From Pelomonas sp051857475 (GTDB taxonomy: Bacteria; Pseudomonadota; Gammaproteobacteria; Burkholderiales; Burkholderiaceae_C), in contig NZ_JBPZGZ010000003.1 of the NCBI RefSeq assembly GCF_051857475.1, positions 310,001-374,000 on the forward strand: a stretch of DNA of 64,000 nucleotides. The letters are read 5' to 3'. The first letter of the stretch is position 1. Each line of letters begins with the position of its first letter. This document shows positions 1 through 8,240 of the stretch, one piece after another. The notes beneath the pieces were generated by a model, which made no database searches, was not told where the DNA came from, and worked only from the letters and a program-made list of their open reading frames with translations. Made by a program: the position numbers and the translations under genes.

Positions 1-1
1 G

Positions 2-940
2 GGCGCGGCGGTCGTGCTGGCCATGATCCTGCTCTACACCGTCGAGGGCGGCGTGAAGGCGCTGGTGTGGACCGACACGCTGCAGACGGCCGGCATGCTG
101 ACCGGCCTCGTTGTCTGCACGGCGCTGCTGTGGCGCGCCGATGCCTTCGGCCAGCTCGATGCCGTTGGCCTGTCGCGGATTTGGGTCGGCGACCCGCTGA
201 GCCGCGACTTCTCGGCCAAGGCCTTGCTGGCCGGCATGTTCATCGCCATCGCGATGACGGGGCTGGACCAGGAAATGATGCAGAAAAGCCTGTCGGTGGC
301 CAGGCTGCGTGATGCGCAGAAGAACATGCTCGTGCTGGCCGTGCTGATGCTGGTCGTCGTCGCAGCCTTTCTGCTGCTGGGTGGGCTGCTGACGCTGTAC
401 GCCCGCGAGCATGGCCTGGCCGTGAGCGGCGACGCGCTCTTCCCCACCGTCGTCATGCAGCACCTGCCGGCCTGGGTGCAGGTCGTCTTCGTGCTGGCCC
501 TGGTGTCGGCCCTGCTGCCCAGTGCCGACGGTGCGTTGACGGCGTTGACGGCCAGCACCTGCCTGGACCTGCTGCGCATCCCGCGCGAGGACGTGCGCAC
601 GCGCCGGCACGTGCACCTGGGCTTTGCGGTGCTTTTCCTGCTCCTGGTGCTGGGCTTCAAGGCCCTGGACAGCGCCAGCATGATCTACCTGATCCTGAAG
701 CTGGCGGGCTACACCTATGGGCCGCTGCTGGGGCTGTTCGCGTTTGCGATGTTCACGCCGCGGGCGGTGTCGGCCCGCGTGTTGATCGGTGTCTGCGTCG
801 CCGCGCCGTTGTTGTGTGCGGTGCTTGATTTCGGTCAGCCCTGGGGTGGGTATCAGATCGGGTTGGAGTTGCTGCTGTTGAACGGGTTGCTGACCTGGGC
901 GGGCCTCAGGCTGCTTCCGATGCGGCCGACGTCGCCATGA
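2..940 (+). CDS. Sodium:solute symporter family protein, C-terminal part (5' end outside window)
   Basis: Integral membrane protein of the SSS family, which couples Na+ (or H+) entry to uptake of a small solute in the inner membrane. The reading frame is open from the window edge, so the true start lies upstream; about 312 of the family's usual 450-550 residues are visible. Near the visible N-terminus the stretch YTVEGGVKALVWTD matches the family's conserved GG-K-A-V-W-TD region, followed by QTA and the later DQEMMQKSLS element. Several hydrophobic membrane segments follow, including one around VVAAFLLLGGLLTLY. The substrate cannot be told. The stop codon overlaps the next start (ATGA). Confidence 0.85.
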   Translation, partial: GAAVVLAMILLYTVEGGVKALVWTDTLQTAGMLTGLVVCTALLWRADAFGQLDAVGLSRIWVGDPLSRDFSAKALLAGMFIAIAMTGLDQEMMQKSLSVARLRDAQKNMLVLAVLMLVVVAAFLLLGGLLTLYAREHGLAVSGDALFPTVVMQHLPAWVQVVFVLALVSALLPSADGALTALTASTCLDLLRIPREDVRTRRHVHLGFAVLFLLLVLGFKALDSASMIYLILKLAGYTYGPLLGLFAFAMFTPRAVSARVLIGVCVAAPLLCAVLDFGQPWGGYQIGLELLLLNGLLTWAGLRLLPMRPTSP

Positions 941-1416
941 AACTGCTCGACCCGGATCAGTACCAGGCTGACGCCCATGCCGCCTTCGACGCGGTAGCAC
1001 GGGAGCTTCATGCGCTGCTGCCGCAAGCCCGTGTCGAGCATGTCGGTGCCTCCTCCATCCCCGGCGCCATTTCCAAGGGCGATCTGGACATCTGCGTCGT
1101 GGTTTCCGCTGCCAGCCACGCCAGCGTGGTCGAGATGCTGGAGGCGGCGGGCTATGGCATCAAGCCCGATACTTTTCGCACGCCGGAGCTTTGCATGCTG
1201 GTCTCACCGAGGACCGACCTGGACTTGGCTTTGCAAGTCGTGGCGGCGGGCTCGCGGTTCGAGTTCTTCATGCGCTTTCGCGATGCGTTGCGCATCAGTC
1301 CCGAGCTGGTCGAGCAGTACAACCAGATCAAGCGCGAGTCGATGGCACTGGGCCACGATCGCTATCGCGACGAGAAAGCCCGCTTCATCAATGCGGTGCT
1401 GGATCAAGCCCGGTGA
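937..1416 (+). CDS. GrpB family protein (UPF0157, nucleotidyltransferase fold)
   Basis: A 159-residue protein of the GrpB/UPF0157 family, which has a nucleotidyltransferase-like fold. The family hallmark is seen at about residues 34-54: VEHVGASSIPG followed by KGDLDICV, where the Asp pair corresponds to metal-binding carboxylates. Length fits the family (about 160-180 aa). The ATG overlaps the symporter stop by four bases, so the two are probably translationally coupled. The family has no firmly established physiological role; related enzymes include dephospho-CoA kinase-fused domains and GrpB proteins found with GNAT enzymes, as here. Confidence 0.85.
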   Translation: MKLLDPDQYQADAHAAFDAVARELHALLPQARVEHVGASSIPGAISKGDLDICVVVSAASHASVVEMLEAAGYGIKPDTFRTPELCMLVSPRTDLDLALQVVAAGSRFEFFMRFRDALRISPELVEQYNQIKRESMALGHDRYRDEKARFINAVLDQAR

Positions 1417-1478
1417 GTCCGTGCTCCGGCGACACTCCGTGCTGCCTGCCAATCGCTGACAAGGATGGAGAGAAGCGC

Positions 1479-1811
1479 ATGAGTCCCGAGATGACCTTGA
1501 AGCCCTTGCGGCCCTGGAAGGAAGTCCTGCGCGACTGGGTCGCCGAGGTGTCGCTGAAGGTCGGCCGGCCCGAGGCCGAGTTGCTGGAGCGCGGCTTGAG
1601 CGCTTACGACTTCAGCCCGGAGCGCTTTGTCGAGGTGCGCTACCCCTTCGGTTGCACGCACAAGATCAACGCGGCCTTCGTCGTCGTCAGGCCGTTGGCC
1701 AGCCAGGCCGCCGTGTTCTCCGAGCACGCGGGTTATCTGGAGTTCGAGCTGGTCGAGGGCTGCGCGGTCGTGGAGATTCGCGAAGACATCTACTGGCAGA
1801 GCCAGGCATGA
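1479..1811 (+). CDS. Hypothetical protein, 110 aa
   Basis: Small soluble protein I do not recognise. I chose the ATG at 1479 because a purine-rich GGATGGAGAGAAG stretch lies just upstream and because the ORF then ends in an ATGA overlap with the following acetyltransferase. The sequence has an acidic/amphipathic N-terminal half (WKEVLRDWVAEVSLKVGRP) and a beta-rich C-terminal half containing FGCTHKINAAFVVV. No signal peptide, membrane segment or metal-binding motif is evident. Coupling to the GNAT gene suggests joint expression, not a known function. Confidence 0.6.
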   Translation: MSPEMTLKPLRPWKEVLRDWVAEVSLKVGRPEAELLERGLSAYDFSPERFVEVRYPFGCTHKINAAFVVVRPLASQAAVFSEHAGYLEFELVEGCAVVEIREDIYWQSQA

Positions 1812-2401
1812 CATCCGGGCCGCCCGCATCGCCCATCGCCGATCTCGTCGCCATCGAGCTGACGTCGGCGCATGTGCCGGCGCTGCAGCGCTTCTTTGCG
1901 GCCAACCCGGCCTACTTCCTCGCCGTGCAGGGAGAGCCCGCCCGGCCCGATGACGCGCGCGAAGAGATCGAGGAGGCGTTGCCGGAGGGCATTCCTCACA
2001 CGAAGAAATGGGTCATCGGCTATGTCCGCGCCGACGGGGAGATCGCCGCGCTGGCCAACTTCGTCGCCGACATCTTTGCTCCGTCGGTCTGGAACGTCAG
2101 CACCTTCATCGTCGAGACCGCGCGCCACGGCTCGGGCGATGCGCGGCGCCTGTACGACAGCCTGGAAGCCTGGGCGCGCCAATCGGGCGCCCGCTGGCTG
2201 CGGCTGGGCGTGGTGATCGGCAACGCGCGCGCCGAGCGCTTCTGGGCCTCGCTGGGCTATGTCGAGACGCGGGTCCGCAGCGGCTATCAGATCGGCAATC
2301 AGGTCAACGAACTGCGCGTCATGTGCAAGCCGCTGGCCGGCGGCCCGCTGAGCGACTACCTGGCGCTGGTGCCGCGCGACCGGCCTGAGCTCGCGCCCTA
2401 G
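1808..2401 (+). CDS. GNAT family N-acetyltransferase
   Basis: A 197-residue GCN5-related N-acetyltransferase, transferring acetyl from acetyl-CoA to an unknown amine. The start at 1808 overlaps the upstream stop (ATGA). The fold is indicated by the central beta strands WVIGYVRADGEIAALANF and VWNVSTFIVETARHGSGDARRLYDSL, which occupies the acetyl-CoA binding loop position, then RLGVVIGNARAERFWASLGYVE, the typical GNAT C-terminal N-x-RA-x-x-FW-x-x-LGY element. The acetyl-CoA loop is R-H-G-S-G-D and not the classical Q/R-x-x-G-x-G/A. Substrate is unknown. Confidence 0.85.
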   Translation: MTSGPPASPIADLVAIELTSAHVPALQRFFAANPAYFLAVQGEPARPDDAREEIEEALPEGIPHTKKWVIGYVRADGEIAALANFVADIFAPSVWNVSTFIVETARHGSGDARRLYDSLEAWARQSGARWLRLGVVIGNARAERFWASLGYVETRVRSGYQIGNQVNELRVMCKPLAGGPLSDYLALVPRDRPELAP

Positions 2402-2442
2402 AACTTCGGCGCTCGCCGGCCCGGCGACACTCGCCTCTCCCG

Positions 2443-4221
2443 ATGTCCGCTTCCTCCCCTCCTTCGTCCTCCAGCCTGTCCCGCATGCTCGCCGCCTTCG
2501 TGCGCGAGCACTGGCGCGCTTACGCGGCCGCTGGCGCCATGCTGAGCTGCATCGCGGCGATGACGGTGTGGATCCCGCGCCAGGTCGGCCATGTCGTCGA
2601 TGCCCTCGTCGCCGGCCATCTGCAGGGCAGGGCGCTGTTGCAGCAACTCGGCCTGCTCGTCGTGGCCGGCCTCGCCATCTACCTGCTGCGCGTGGGCTGG
2701 CGGCTGACGCTGTTCAAGGCCGCTTTCCACCTCGGCGCCCGGCTGCGCACGCGGCTGTACGGGCGCCTGTCACTGCAAGGTCCGGCCTACTTCCAGTCCC
2801 AGCGCACCGGCGACCTGATGGCTCTGGCCACCAACGACATCGACACCGTCGAGCAGGCCGCCGGCGAAGCCATGCTGGCGGGCTTTGACGGCACCCAGAC
2901 CCTGGTCCTGGTGCTGGCCATGATGACGCTGGGCATCGACTGGCGCCTGGGTCTCGCCGCGTTGTTGCCCTTTCCGGCGATGGCGCTGGCCTTCTGGTGG
3001 ATCTCCAACCACCTGCATCAGGCGGCACAGGACTCGCTGACCCGCTTTGGCGACCTCAACCAGCAGGTGCAGGAAAGCCTGTCCGGCGTGCGCACCGTGC
3101 GTGCCCTGGGCTTGGTGTCGCGCAGCGAGCAGCAGTTCAGCGAGCTGGCCGAGCGCGCGGCCGAGGCGAGCTTTCGCTCCCAGCGCTGGGAGGCCGCCTA
3201 CGAGCCGGCCGTCGGCATGACGCTGAGCGCCGCGACGGCGATTGCCCTGGCCATGGGCGGCTGGCTGGTGGCGCGCCTGGAAATCAGCATCGGCCAGCTG
3301 ACGGCTTTCACGATGTACCTCGGCCAGCTGATCTGGCCGATGTTCGCGGCGGGCTGGGTGCTGGCCCTGCTGGAGCGCGGCCGCGCGGCCTGGAAGCGCC
3401 TGGCGCCGGTGCTGGAGGCACCGCTGACGCTGGCCGACCGCGGTAATGCCGCGTTGCCCCCTCGTGCGGAACTGCGCGCCGAGGGCCTGACCTTCAGCTT
3501 CCCGGGCGCCAAGCGGCCGGCGCTGGAAGGCGTGGACCTGACGCTGACGCCCGGCCGCACCCTGGGCATCGTCGGCGCCACCGGCGCAGGCAAGTCGACG
3601 CTGGTGCGCCTGCTGCTGCGCCAGGCCGAGCCCCAGGCCGGGCGCATGACGCTGGGCGGTGTTGCCCTGCCCGAGCTGCCGCTGGCCAGCCTGCGAGGGC
3701 ATATCGCCTGGGTGCCGCAGGAGCCCTTCCTGTTCTCGGCCTCGGTGGCCGACAACATCGCGCTGGCACGCCCCGGCGCCAGCCGCGAGGAGGTCGAAGC
3801 GGCCGCACGGCTGGCGGCGGTGCACGAGGACATTGCCCGCCTGCCCGAGGGCTATGCGACCGAGGTCGGCGAGCGCGGCGTGACGCTGTCAGGCGGCCAG
3901 CGCCAGCGCGTCGCCATCGCGCGGGCGCTGCTGAGCGACGCGCCGCTGCTGGTGCTGGACGATGCGCTGTCGGCCGTCGACACCGGCACCGAGACGGCCA
4001 TCCTCGACCATCTGCGCGAGTTGCGCGCCGCGCGGCCGGACCGTAGCGTCATCGTCATCGCCCACCGGTTGTCGGCCGTCATGCATGCCGACGAGGTCAT
4101 CGTGCTGAAGCAGGGCCATGTCATCGAACGCGGCACTCACGAGCAACTGCTGGCGCTGAACGGCTGGTATGCCTCGCAATGGCGCTATCAACAGATCGAG
4201 GCCAGCCTTGAAGCCGCCTGA
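2443..4221 (+). CDS. ABC exporter half-transporter (permease fused to ATPase), first of a heterodimeric pair
   Basis: A 592-residue type IV ABC half-exporter: six membrane segments (about residues 20-320) followed by an ATPase domain. Walker A GATGAGKS lies near residue 378, signature LSGGQ near 482 and Walker B LLVLDD near 503. The residue after the Walker B Asp, normally the catalytic Glu, is Asp here. The next gene encodes a partner with a normal Walker B Glu but a degenerate signature, so the two are predicted to form an asymmetric MdlAB/TM287-288-like exporter. The start is preceded by a weak Shine-Dalgarno; the cargo (drug, lipid or peptide) cannot be told. Confidence 0.9.
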   Translation: MSASSPPSSSSLSRMLAAFVREHWRAYAAAGAMLSCIAAMTVWIPRQVGHVVDALVAGHLQGRALLQQLGLLVVAGLAIYLLRVGWRLTLFKAAFHLGARLRTRLYGRLSLQGPAYFQSQRTGDLMALATNDIDTVEQAAGEAMLAGFDGTQTLVLVLAMMTLGIDWRLGLAALLPFPAMALAFWWISNHLHQAAQDSLTRFGDLNQQVQESLSGVRTVRALGLVSRSEQQFSELAERAAEASFRSQRWEAAYEPAVGMTLSAATAIALAMGGWLVARLEISIGQLTAFTMYLGQLIWPMFAAGWVLALLERGRAAWKRLAPVLEAPLTLADRGNAALPPRAELRAEGLTFSFPGAKRPALEGVDLTLTPGRTLGIVGATGAGKSTLVRLLLRQAEPQAGRMTLGGVALPELPLASLRGHIAWVPQEPFLFSASVADNIALARPGASREEVEAAARLAAVHEDIARLPEGYATEVGERGVTLSGGQRQRVAIARALLSDAPLLVLDDALSAVDTGTETAILDHLRELRAARPDRSVIVIAHRLSAVMHADEVIVLKQGHVIERGTHEQLLALNGWYASQWRYQQIEASLEAA

Positions 4222-5983
4222 GAAGAAGCTGGAGAAGCCTTGGAAGAGCGTCGGCCTGCTGCTGGATGCGGCGCGGCCCGAGCGAAGCCATCTGATCCAA
4301 GGCGGCGTCTGGTTGGTTGTTGCAGCGGGTCTCGAAGTGCTCGCCCCCATCCTCGGCAAGCGCTATATCGACCACCACCTGCTGCCGCGCCAGTTCGACG
4401 TGATGGAGATGGCGACGCTGCTGGCGCTGATGATGTTGACGGGCTGGGCGGCGAGCTGGATCCGCTATGCCCAGCTATCGCGCATGGCCGGGGTGGCGCG
4501 GCGTTCGGTGCTGCGCCTGCGCGAGCGTGTCTACGCCCATGTGCTGGCCCTGCCCATGGCTTTCTTCGACAAGGCCATCACCGGCCAGCTCGTCAGCCGT
4601 GTCACCAACGACACCGAGGCGGTCAACCAGCTCTACCGCCAGGTGCTGTATGTGATGCTGGACTCGACCATCGTCGTGATCGGCTCCCTGGTGGCCATGG
4701 CCTTCCTGGATTGGCGGCTGATGCTCATCGTCGCGACCCTGGTGCCGGCCATGGTCCTCATCATCAAGGGCTACCAGAAGCTGTCGGCGCCGGCCGTCGC
4801 GCGCACGCGGCAACTGCGCAGCGACATCAATGCCCAGATGGCCGAGAGCATGGCCGGCATGGCGGTGCTGCAGGCCAGCGGTGCCGCGGGCCGCTTCGGT
4901 CAGCGCTTCGAGACGACGAATGCCGAGCATCGCCTCTCGCGCATCGCCGAGCTGCGTGCCAACGCCTGGCTGCTGCGCCCGGCCCTGGACCTGATGAACG
5001 TGTTGCTGCTCGTGACCGTCATCTACAGCTTCGGCCGGCGCGAGCTGTCGGGGCTGGAGGTCGGGCTGCTCTACGCCTTTCTCAGCTATATCGCCCGGGT
5101 GGTGGAGCCGCTGATCCAGATCACCATGCAGTTCGGCCAGCTGCAGCAGGCCATGGTGGCGGCGTCGCGCGTGCGTACGCTGCTGGAAGAGGACGAGCAT
5201 CGCGGCCCGGTCCAGGATGGCCGCGACATCGCCCAGGGCAGCATCCGCATCGAGGGGCTGACGTTCGGCTACGACCCGGCGCGGCCGGTGCTGCATGGCG
5301 TGGACGTGGACATTCCGGCCGGCAGCTTTGTCGGCATCGTGGGCCACACCGGCAGCGGCAAGAGCACGCTGCTGTCCCTGCTGCTGCGCTTCTACACGGC
5401 TCAGCAGGGTCGCATCACGGTGGACGGCCAGGCGCTCGCTTCAGTGCCCGATGCGGCCTTTCGCGATGCCGTCGGCCTGGTGCCGCAGGAGCCCTATCTG
5501 ATGTCGGCCAGCGTGCGCGACAACATCGCCATGGGCCGGCCAGGCATCAGCGAGGAAGACATTCAGGATGCAGCCCAGGCCGCCCGCGCGCATGACTTCA
5601 TCACGGCGCTTCCCCAGGGCTATGACACCCGGCTCGGCGAGGGTGGGGCGCGCGTTTCGACGGGCCAGAAGCAGCTGCTGGCCATGGCGCGCGCCCTGGC
5701 CGGTGCGCCGCGCATCCTCTTCCTGGACGAGGCCACCAGCAATATCGACAGCGCCACCGAGCAGCTGGTCGGCCAGGCGCTGACGGCCCTGCATGGCCGC
5801 GTGACGGTGGTGGCGATTGCCCACCGCCTGTCCACCATCCGCGCAGCCGACCAGATCCTGGTGCTCAACCACGGCCATCTGCAGGAGCGCGGCCGGCACG
5901 AGGCGCTGATGGCCATCGAGGGCGGCCTGTACCGCCGTCTCGTCGAGTTGCAGACCCTGGAAGAGGTCGAGGACGAGGCCTAA
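4169..5983 (+). CDS. ABC exporter half-transporter, second of a heterodimeric pair
   Basis: A 604-residue permease-ATPase half-exporter, partner of the preceding gene. Membrane domain spans about residues 45-330; Walker A GHTGSGKS is near residue 392, the signature is VSTGQ at 496-500 in place of LSGGQ, and Walker B is LFLDEA with the catalytic Glu intact. The ATG at 4169 overlaps the upstream gene by 53 bases; an in-frame TTG at 4208, giving a start at LKPPEKK, is an alternative that would reduce the overlap. The 3' end overlaps the convergent phospholipase gene by four bases. Confidence 0.9.
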   Translation: MPRNGAINRSRPALKPPEKKLEKPWKSVGLLLDAARPERSHLIQGGVWLVVAAGLEVLAPILGKRYIDHHLLPRQFDVMEMATLLALMMLTGWAASWIRYAQLSRMAGVARRSVLRLRERVYAHVLALPMAFFDKAITGQLVSRVTNDTEAVNQLYRQVLYVMLDSTIVVIGSLVAMAFLDWRLMLIVATLVPAMVLIIKGYQKLSAPAVARTRQLRSDINAQMAESMAGMAVLQASGAAGRFGQRFETTNAEHRLSRIAELRANAWLLRPALDLMNVLLLVTVIYSFGRRELSGLEVGLLYAFLSYIARVVEPLIQITMQFGQLQQAMVAASRVRTLLEEDEHRGPVQDGRDIAQGSIRIEGLTFGYDPARPVLHGVDVDIPAGSFVGIVGHTGSGKSTLLSLLLRFYTAQQGRITVDGQALASVPDAAFRDAVGLVPQEPYLMSASVRDNIAMGRPGISEEDIQDAAQAARAHDFITALPQGYDTRLGEGGARVSTGQKQLLAMARALAGAPRILFLDEATSNIDSATEQLVGQALTALHGRVTVVAIAHRLSTIRAADQILVLNHGHLQERGRHEALMAIEGGLYRRLVELQTLEEVEDEA

Positions 5984-7302
5984 CGCACCCGGGCTTCCAG
6001 CACGGTCAGGGAGCCGCGCAATTCGCGCAGTGCCTGCTCGATGCGCGTCTCCTGCGGCGCGGGCAGCAAGCGGGCCTCACGGTTGGCCAGCACGTCCTCG
6101 CGCAGCGTCAGGCCGGCACGTTCGAACTGCGGCTTGAGCACAGTGGCGCGTTCGCGCAGCAGCTCGCGCGTGGCCTGGTAGGCGTGCTCGGCCAGATGGC
6201 GGCGCTGGCGGTAGCTGAAGGTGTTGGCCATGAAAAGCTCGGCGTCGCGCGGATCGGGCTCGAACAGCACGATGTCGGTCTGCGGATGCGTCAGCTCATA
6301 GCCCTTCAGGCCCAGCGCCAGGCGCGAGTGGATCAGGGAGCGGAAGGTTTGCGACAGCACCAGCGGCAGGCCGCCGTCCACCAGGCGGTGGATGCGCGGC
6401 TGCAGGGCCTTGATGGCCGGTCGGCCGAGCTTGCTGGCCAGCTTTTTCGCGCGGCGCGAGCGCGCGTCGCGGGGCGACATGCGGTTGCTCTCGTAGGGCA
6501 CCAGGGGGTTCAGGCAGATCAGCAGGTCCAGGCCGCGGTCCAGCAGCACCGAGGCGTGCAGCGTCTTCTTCAGTGCGCCGTCGACGTAATGGCGCCCGTC
6601 GATCTCGACCGGCGGGAACAGGCCGGGCAGGGCGGCGCTGGCCTGCACGGCCTGGGAGATGGGCACATGGTCCCAGCCCTCGGTGCCGAAGGGGATGGCG
6701 TCGCCGCTGTCCAGGTCGGTGGCGACCAGCACCAGGCGGTGGCGCAGTTCGCGGAAGTCGTTGGTGCGGCCGGGCAGGGCGAAGACCTGGGTCAGGGCCT
6801 CGCCGAAGCGCTCGCTGCTCAGCAGGCCGGTGGGCAGCACGCGGCCCAGGCGCTCGATGGCGCCGAGCACGGAGCGGCCTTCCAGCAGCACCTCCCGGGC
6901 GGCGTCGGCCAGCAGGCCGGGCAGCAGGCGCAGGCGCTCGCCGAATTCGGCCCAGGCCGGCTGCAGCAGTTCGGCGGGGTCGAAGCGGTCGGGTGCCTCG
7001 GCGGTGTTTTCGATGAAGGCGGCGCAGAGCTGGCGCGGCGTCATGCCGTTGGCCAGGCCGGCGGCGATGAAGCCACCCGCGCTGACGCCGATATAGCCGT
7101 CGCAGGCGGTGAAGTCGAGGCCGCCGACGGCCTCCTCCAAAGCACAAAGGGCGCCAACTTCATAGATGGCGCCCAGTGGGCCTCCGCCCGCCAAGGCCAA
7201 ACCGATGCGCGGCCGGCCCCCGAACCTGGCGCTTCGCGCCAGGCCCCCCGAGGGGGGTGAGGGACCTCGGGAGCGGCCCTTCGGTCCCTCAGGTTGGCTC
7301 AT
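5980..7302 (-). CDS. Patatin-like phospholipase family protein
   Basis: A 440-residue serine lipase/acyl hydrolase of the patatin family, acting on phospholipid or acylglycerol esters. The catalytic dyad is visible: oxyanion loop GGGPLG (39-44), nucleophile elbow GVSAG with Ser74, and DGA around residue 242. The N-terminal 30 residues (rich in Gly, Pro, Ser, Arg) are not family-like and are encoded by a cluster of GC-rich hairpins (7225-7290); the conserved domain begins at PRIGLALAGGG. The true start may therefore be downstream of the ATG. A long C-terminal region (about 300-440) follows the catalytic domain. No signal peptide is seen. Confidence 0.85.
   Translation of the reverse strand: MSQPEGPKGRSRGPSPPSGGLARSARFGGRPRIGLALAGGGPLGAIYEVGALCALEEAVGGLDFTACDGYIGVSAGGFIAAGLANGMTPRQLCAAFIENTAEAPDRFDPAELLQPAWAEFGERLRLLPGLLADAAREVLLEGRSVLGAIERLGRVLPTGLLSSERFGEALTQVFALPGRTNDFRELRHRLVLVATDLDSGDAIPFGTEGWDHVPISQAVQASAALPGLFPPVEIDGRHYVDGALKKTLHASVLLDRGLDLLICLNPLVPYESNRMSPRDARSRRAKKLASKLGRPAIKALQPRIHRLVDGGLPLVLSQTFRSLIHSRLALGLKGYELTHPQTDIVLFEPDPRDAELFMANTFSYRQRRHLAEHAYQATRELLRERATVLKPQFERAGLTLREDVLANREARLLPAPQETRIEQALRELRGSLTVLEARVR
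7225..7290. repeat. Cluster of three GC-rich hairpins inside the 5' end of the patatin gene
   Basis: Three adjacent perfect or near-perfect stems: CCTGGCGC/GCGCCAGG (7225-7232 with 7236-7243), CCCCCC/GGGGGG (7244-7249 with 7252-7257) and GAGGGACC/GGTCCCTC (7259-7266 with 7283-7290). The architecture resembles the repeat at 26951-27003, including a C-run/GA/G-run palindrome at the centre. This looks like a dispersed intergenic repeat that has become part of a reading frame. Confidence 0.6.
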
Positions 7303-7324
7303 GGTCGGAGAGGGTTAGCGGTGC

Positions 7325-8053
7325 TTAGGCTTGAGCGGCTTGCTCGGCGGCCGGGGCGGCTGCGGGAGCGGCGGCCTTCTTGGCCGGCGCGCGCTTGGCC
7401 GGGGCGGCCTTCTTGGCGGCGGGAGCCTTGGGAGCAGCAGCCTTCTTGGCAGCCGGAGCAGCCTTCTTGGCGACGGTCTTGACGGCGGCCTTCACGGGCG
7501 CAGCGGCCTTGGCAACAGCCTTCTTGGCAGCAGGGGCCTTCTTGGCGACGGCCTTCTTCACGGCGGCAGCCTTCTTGACGACGGCCTTCTTGGCCGCCTT
7601 GGCGGGGGCAGCCTTCTTCAGGCCGGCCGACACGGCCAGGTCGTCGATGCGCTTGATCAGGCTCTGCACGTCACCGGCGGAGGGCACGTTCAGGGTCTTG
7701 AGCGCCTTAGCGACGCGCTGTTCGAAGATGCTTTCCAGCTTGTCCCAGTGCTGGCCGGCCTTGGCACCGACATCACCGGCCATGCCGCTGACCTTGGTGG
7801 CCACGGCGCTGAGCTTTTCCTCAGCGGCGGATTGGGTCTTCTTCTGCAATTTCAGTCCTTCCGAGACGAGGGCCTCGAAGACCTTGGAGCCTTCGCCCTG
7901 GGCCTTGGCGAAGGAGGCGAGACCGGCGGCCCAGATCTGCTGGGCGCTGTCCTTGACGTTCTTGGCCACATCGCCGTCGAGCAGGCCAGCCGGGAAGCCG
8001 GTGGCGGCCGAGGCCTTCTTCTTGTCAGCCATCTTCTGGAGCTTCTTGACCAT
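7325..8053 (-). CDS. Phasin family protein with histone H1-like Ala/Lys/Pro-rich tail (PhaF-like)
   Basis: A 242-residue polyhydroxyalkanoate granule-associated protein. Residues about 15-145 form the phasin-type amphipathic helical domain (GLLDGDVAKNVKDSAQQIW, then FAKAQGEGSKVFEALVSEG and an EKLSAVATKVSGM coiled stretch). Residues about 148-242 are a low-complexity tail of AAKKA, VKK and APAKK repeats, like the DNA-binding tail of Pseudomonas PhaF or AlgP. PhaF-type phasins bind granules and nucleoid and help segregate granules at division. The gene is divergent from the acyl reductase gene across a 187-bp gap. Confidence 0.85.
   Translation of the reverse strand: MVKKLQKMADKKKASAATGFPAGLLDGDVAKNVKDSAQQIWAAGLASFAKAQGEGSKVFEALVSEGLKLQKKTQSAAEEKLSAVATKVSGMAGDVGAKAGQHWDKLESIFEQRVAKALKTLNVPSAGDVQSLIKRIDDLAVSAGLKKAAPAKAAKKAVVKKAAAVKKAVAKKAPAAKKAVAKAAAPVKAAVKTVAKKAAPAAKKAAAPKAPAAKKAAPAKRAPAKKAAAPAAAPAAEQAAQA
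7355..7615. repeat. Low-complexity tandem repeats encoding the AAKK-type phasin tail
   Basis: Imperfectly repeated 9-15 base units built around gccttcttggc (reading AKKA on the minus strand), interspersed with units for APAK and AVKK. Length of such tracts is usually variable between strains, so copy number here may be an individual strain property. Confidence 0.7.
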
Positions 8054-8240
8054 GGTGGGGTGTCCTTGCGAGTTTGCGAATTGCCGACGGGCACTGTAGC
8101 GGCCACCTTCTGCTCCAGCACGGCCATTCCTAGTGAGTGCGCTCTACGATGGCCCCTGGGGAAAGTGCCCAGCGGGGCTCTGTAAACCCTGGTCAAGAAT
8201 CAGTGCGATACCCGTCCAAATCCACAAGCAGGAGACCCAC

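Noticed and set aside
2770..3825. Long antisense open frames opposite the ABC genes and similar long frames opposite many other genes
   Set aside because: High GC creates long antisense frames; these lack family motifs and their sense frames have clear domains.
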